Below are positions 6,362 to 8,033 of a DNA stretch of 8,033 nucleotides, piece after piece. The DNA comes from an uncultured Dialister sp. (GTDB taxonomy: Bacteria; Bacillota; Negativicutes; Veillonellales; Dialisteraceae). Position 1 is the stretch's first letter; each line of letters begins with the position of its first letter. The notes beneath the pieces were generated by a model. It searched no databases and was not told the origin of the DNA. It worked only from the letters and a program-made list of their open reading frames with translations. Both the position numbers and the translations under genes were made by a program. The stretch is from contig OMVW01000058.1 in NCBI GenBank assembly GCA_900314595.1, positions 1 to 8,033 of the forward strand. The letters are read 5' to 3'.

Positions 6362-7263
6362 AGGAGTCCCTCCTTTATAAAATCAAAATCCGGCCATAAG
6401 GCGGAAATGACACGTTTCATATCTTCCGGAAGGGGAGCCTTGAAATATAATTTCTCCCCTGTTTCCGGATGATGAAAAGTCACAGTGAAAGCATGGAGTC
6501 CCTGCCGGCCCATGAGATCCAGGGGACCCCCATACAGGGTATCTCCCAGAAGGGGATGACCGAGGTGCGTGCAGTGGACCCGGATCTGGTGGGTCCTTCC
6601 CGAAAGGAGATGAAGTCTCAAAAGACTTGCCTTTTCCGATGAAGCCAGCACTTTGTACTCCGTGGCCGCCCATTTGCCATCTTCCCGCACCATCCATTCC
6701 ACGATGGAACCCGGTCTGCGCCCGATGGGAGCTTCGATGGTCCCCTCTCCTTCCATATTTCCGGAGACAAGAGCCAGGTACTCCCGGTAAAGCACATCGT
6801 GGGACTTTGACAATTCATACTGCCCTTTGGCCGACTTGGCCACCACTACGATTCCTGTAGTATTCCTGTCCAGCCGGTACACCGGATGAATGCCGGACTC
6901 TTCCCCTTTCTTCTGGAAATAGCCGGCCACCGCATTCACCAGCGTATCATGGGCTTCTTTCGACGTGGGATGAATAATCATGCCCGGGCCCTTGTTCACG
7001 ATGAGAAGCTCTTTATCCTCATATAAAATATCCAGAGGAATATCAGACGGAACGATATCAGACTCCTCGCTCCAGGAAAAGCGCAGCACGTCCCCCGCCT
7101 TCACTGGAGTCTTCGCATTGTGCAGCGCTTCCCCGTTCAAAGAAAAAATACCATTCCATTTGATTCTTTTCCAGAGAGCGCCGGATAAATGAAGTCTCTT
7201 CCTTGCAATATCCTTCACCACCCGCCCCTCATCATCTTCCCCGCAGGTCCATAGGATTTCCAT
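6358..7263 (-). CDS. RluA/RluD-family 23S rRNA pseudouridine synthase
   Basis: Converts specific uridines of RNA (in RluD, those of 23S rRNA helix 69) to pseudouridine. The 301-residue protein has an N-terminal S4 RNA-binding domain (about 13-62, RVVKDIARKRLHLSGALWKR then NAKTPVKAGDVL) and a catalytic domain. The latter shows LLIVNKGPGMIIHPT (86-100), motif II HPVYRLDRNTTGIVVVAKS with catalytic Asp132, and GRTHQIRVHCTHLGHPLLGD near the C-terminus. The ATG at 7263 is chosen because AAAGGAGGTGA lies just upstream; the frame stays open to an ATG at 7311, but that would place the coding start within the promoter at 7290-7319. It is first in the operon with pgeF. The RluD subclass is favoured by the S4 domain and pgeF neighbour, but RluC-like or other RluA paralogues cannot be excluded. 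Confidence 0.93.
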   Translation of the reverse strand: MEILWTCGEDDEGRVVKDIARKRLHLSGALWKRIKWNGIFSLNGEALHNAKTPVKAGDVLRFSWSEESDIVPSDIPLDILYEDKELLIVNKGPGMIIHPTSKEAHDTLVNAVAGYFQKKGEESGIHPVYRLDRNTTGIVVVAKSAKGQYELSKSHDVLYREYLALVSGNMEGEGTIEAPIGRRPGSIVEWMVREDGKWAATEYKVLASSEKASLLRLHLLSGRTHQIRVHCTHLGHPLLGDTLYGGPLDLMGRQGLHAFTVTFHHPETGEKLYFKAPLPEDMKRVISALWPDFDFIKEGLL

Positions 7264-7289
7264 GCCTTCACCTCCTTTCAGATAGAAAA

Positions 7290-7319
7290 AGTATATCATG
7301 ACCTGCCTCATATGGCCAA
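7290..7319 (-). promoter_or_regulatory. Putative promoter of the pseudouridine synthase-pgeF-SDR operon
   Basis: On the minus strand, TTGGCC (7319-7314, 4 of 6) and TATACT (7295-7290, 5 of 6) are 18 bp apart, with a predicted start about 20 nt before the AAAGGAGGTGA ribosome binding site. A leader this short supports the start codon at 7263. Confidence 0.6.
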
Positions 7320-7344
7320 TTCAGATTCCTTTTGAAATATGTCC

Positions 7345-7373
7345 TTGACAAAATCCATATATTCTCGTGTAGT
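7345..7373 (+). promoter_or_regulatory. Plus-strand promoter overlapping an operator
   Basis: A perfect TTGACA (7345-7350) and TGTAGT (7368-7373, 4 of 6 to TATAAT) are 17 bp apart. The start would fall near 7380, inside the palindrome at 7370-7398. Transcription would proceed away from the pseudouridine synthase operon to the terminator at 7570-7597. Confidence 0.6.
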
Positions 7374-7398
7374 GTATGTACACAGTGTAGATACACTA
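7370..7398. promoter_or_regulatory. Near-perfect 29-bp palindrome, likely repressor operator
   Basis: The arms TAGTGTATGTACAC (7370-7383) and GTGTAGATACACTA (7385-7398) are reverse complements at 13 of 14 positions around a single central A (7384). The site can also be read as two tandem half-length dyads, GTGTA-TG-TACAC and GTGTA-GA-TACAC, with a 13-bp period. The overlap with the -10 and predicted start of the plus-strand promoter is what a repressor site looks like. TGTA/TACA-type dyads are used by several families (GntR/YtrA-like, CopY/BlaI-like); no regulator gene is in the window. Confidence 0.7.
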
Positions 7399-7412
7399 TT
7401 ATGGAAGAACTT

Positions 7413-7493
7413 ATGAAAACCATCGACTGCTACTGCGCTGCCTCCCGCCACGGAGCGCAAATCCTGACTTCTTTTTATATGGAAACAAAATAA
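7413..7493 (+). CDS. Possible 26-aa small protein or gene remnant
   Basis: An ATG at 7413 has GGAAG (7403-7407) five bases upstream and opens a 26-codon frame ending in TAA. The product starts MKTIDCYCAASRHG and has two cysteines. An in-frame ATG at 7401 has no ribosome binding site. It lies 30 nt after the predicted start of the operator-controlled promoter, so it would be the first thing translated from that transcript. It matches nothing I know. It could be a leader peptide, a real microprotein, or the surviving 5' end of a lost gene; the short length makes a chance frame quite possible. Confidence 0.3.
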   Translation: MKTIDCYCAASRHGAQILTSFYMETK

Positions 7494-7569
7494 AAGATAC
7501 AGAAAAGACGAATCACCTCATGCGCCCTGATGCAACTGAAGGATTCCGAAAACACCACACGACAGCCAT

Positions 7570-7600
7570 AAAGCCATCTCCCAAGGGAGATGGCTTTTGT
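7570..7600 (+). terminator. Strong intrinsic terminator of the short plus-strand transcript
   Basis: AAAGCCATCTCC (7570-7581) pairs with GGAGATGGCTTT (7586-7597) over 12 bp around a CAAG tetraloop, followed by TTTTGTT. With the promoter at 7345-7373 it defines a self-contained unit of about 220 nt. On the minus strand the T-run is short, so termination there would be weaker. Confidence 0.85.
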
Positions 7601-7939
7601 TCATTAGAAACAAGCCAGTGCAGAGCCCCCATATAAAAATCGTTGGCTCATCAGCGACAACACCTTATCGGGGCTCGCCGAGGTTTGCTGACTCACGAAT
7701 ACCGTATGTTCCTCATTCCATAGTAACTGCCCAAAACCTCAAATCAGTCCGTTACGCATGGACCATTTACAGTCCACTTCGATACATACCATCGTACGCC
7801 CCCTCACCCTATCGGGAGCTCCCCGGACGCGGGGAGCACGCCACTATCGATTCCCTGCTTAGGCGTCACAAAAGTCAATTTCCCCCGCCTGTTAATTCCT
7901 CGAAAAGTTCTTTTCAACTCCGCCTGTGCAAAGCCCCAA
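7598..7939. other. Unassigned non-coding block rich in stem-loops (3' flank of the intron)
   Basis: No credible protein is encoded on either strand: the one long plus-strand frame runs on into the intron. Successive local hairpins can be drawn: GAGCCCC 7623-7629 with GGGGCTC 7670-7676; GAGGTTT 7680-7686 with AAACCTC 7734-7740, enclosing TAC/TATG and CATAGTA pairing; TGGAC with GTCCA (about 7759-7776); GCTCCCCG with CGGGGAGC (about 7817-7836); AGGCG with CGCCT (about 7861-7889); and GAAAAG with CTTTTC (about 7902-7915). Near-identical 12-mers GTGCAGAGCCCC (7618-7629) and GTGCAAAGCCCC (7926-7937) bound it as direct repeats. It could be a structured RNA, a MITE-like or IS200/IS605-like remnant, or scar sequence. 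I do not recognise the family. Confidence 0.5.
7618..7937. repeat. 12-bp imperfect direct repeats bounding the block
   Basis: GTGCAGAGCCCC at 7618-7629 and GTGCAAAGCCCC at 7926-7937 match at 11 of 12 positions in the same orientation, 308 bp apart. The right copy ends three bases before the inferred intron 3' end. They may be ends or target duplications of a small element, but one short pair does not prove this. Confidence 0.4.
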
Positions 7940-8033
7940 ATAGGGTAGAGTTATTAGCCCTCCCATTGCACCGTACGTACGGTCCTCGTATACGGCGCTA
8001 CATTGTTACATCTATTCCTTAAGCTCAGATAGT
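7940..8033 (-). mobile_element. Group II intron (IIC-like), 3' end with domains V and VI
   Basis: On the minus strand the catalytic domain V hairpin is clear at 7998-7968: GCGCCGTATACG, loop, CGTACGTACGGTGC. This closely resembles, from memory, the O. iheyensis IIC intron (CCGCCGUAUACC ... GGUACGUACGGUGG) and has a CGC catalytic triad where most other classes have AGC. Domain VI follows: GGGAGGG (7964-7958) pairs with CTCTACCC (7950-7943), leaving one bulged A (complement of 7946), the expected branch point. The inferred 3' end is CCCTAT at 7940, with six bases between branch A and splice site. AGCTTAAGG upstream of domain V also recalls the CCUAAGCUUGAA joiner of that intron. The reverse transcriptase would lie beyond the right edge. 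Confidence 0.85.
7968..7998 (-). ncRNA. Group II intron domain V (catalytic hairpin)
   Basis: A 31-nt hairpin with lower stem GCGCCGT/ACGGTGC (one G-U pair) and upper stem TACG/CGTA, joined by the usual small internal bulge. The CGC triad in the lower stem is the catalytic metal-binding element. The hairpin appears intact, so this copy may retain splicing activity if the rest of the intron is complete. Confidence 0.85.

Noticed and set aside
5579..6472. Long plus-strand open frame (297 codons) opposite pgeF
   Set aside because: It is antisense to pgeF, whose metal-site motifs and ribosome binding site are clear. Its translation is rich in His, Arg and Phe and shows no domain.
7264..7311. Upstream ATG at 7311 as start of the pseudouridine synthase
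   Set aside because: The extra 16 residues would be encoded by the promoter and the AAAGGAGGTGA ribosome binding site; 7263 has ideal spacing to that site.
7598..7939. tmRNA, RNase P RNA, tRNA or rRNA fragment in the structured block
   Set aside because: I could not find the conserved landmarks of these RNAs (tmRNA acceptor arm and tag frame, RNase P core, T-loop GTTCRANTC, rRNA signature loops).
7597..8022. 141-codon open frame on the plus strand at the right end
   Set aside because: It runs antisense through intron domains V and VI, has no family resemblance, is rich in Arg/Pro/Ser and has no clear ribosome binding site.

Overview
The window looks like chromosome from a gut-type Firmicute with an outer membrane (Negativicutes, possibly a Dialister or Megasphaera relative). 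This is an inference from moderate GC content, strong AAGGAGG-type ribosome binding sites, tight ATGA/GTGA overlaps, an Ala/Lys-rich lipoprotein linker and the style of the proteins. No marker gene fixes the genus.

Layout. Positions 1-92 are the first bases of a group II intron read on the minus strand. It sits directly behind the intrinsic terminator (94-128) of a minus-strand polar amino-acid ABC importer operon. The order of that operon is lipoprotein substrate-binding protein (1810-2637), permease (955-1602), ATPase (184-945). A consensus promoter lies at 2719-2747. Between the binding-protein and permease genes there is a 12-bp stem-loop and a second good promoter. Diverging from it on the plus strand is a tightly packed three-gene operon: a GalT-like HIT-superfamily protein (2936-3706), a calcineurin-like metallophosphoesterase (3703-4419) and a 76-residue protein of unknown function (4412-4642). 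A converging minus-strand operon holds an RluA/RluD-type pseudouridine synthase (6358-7263), PgeF/YfiH (5552-6361) and a short-chain dehydrogenase (4809-5555), joined by 4-base overlaps. Two terminators lie in the convergent gap.

Right end. Upstream of the pseudouridine synthase is a plus-strand promoter whose start region carries a near-perfect 29-bp palindrome (7370-7398). It would drive a transcript of only about 220 nt that ends at a strong terminator (7570-7597). Next comes about 340 bp with no credible gene but many local stem-loops (7598-7939). The window closes inside the 3' part of a second group II intron segment on the minus strand (7940-8033), where domains V and VI can be recognised.

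How it fits together. The protein-coding part is ordinary housekeeping and transport. The accessory interest is at the two ends: same-strand intron termini of the IIC (bacterial class C, terminator-inserting) type, an operator-controlled mini-transcript with no obvious gene, and an unassigned structured block. I found no rRNA, tRNA or CRISPR array.
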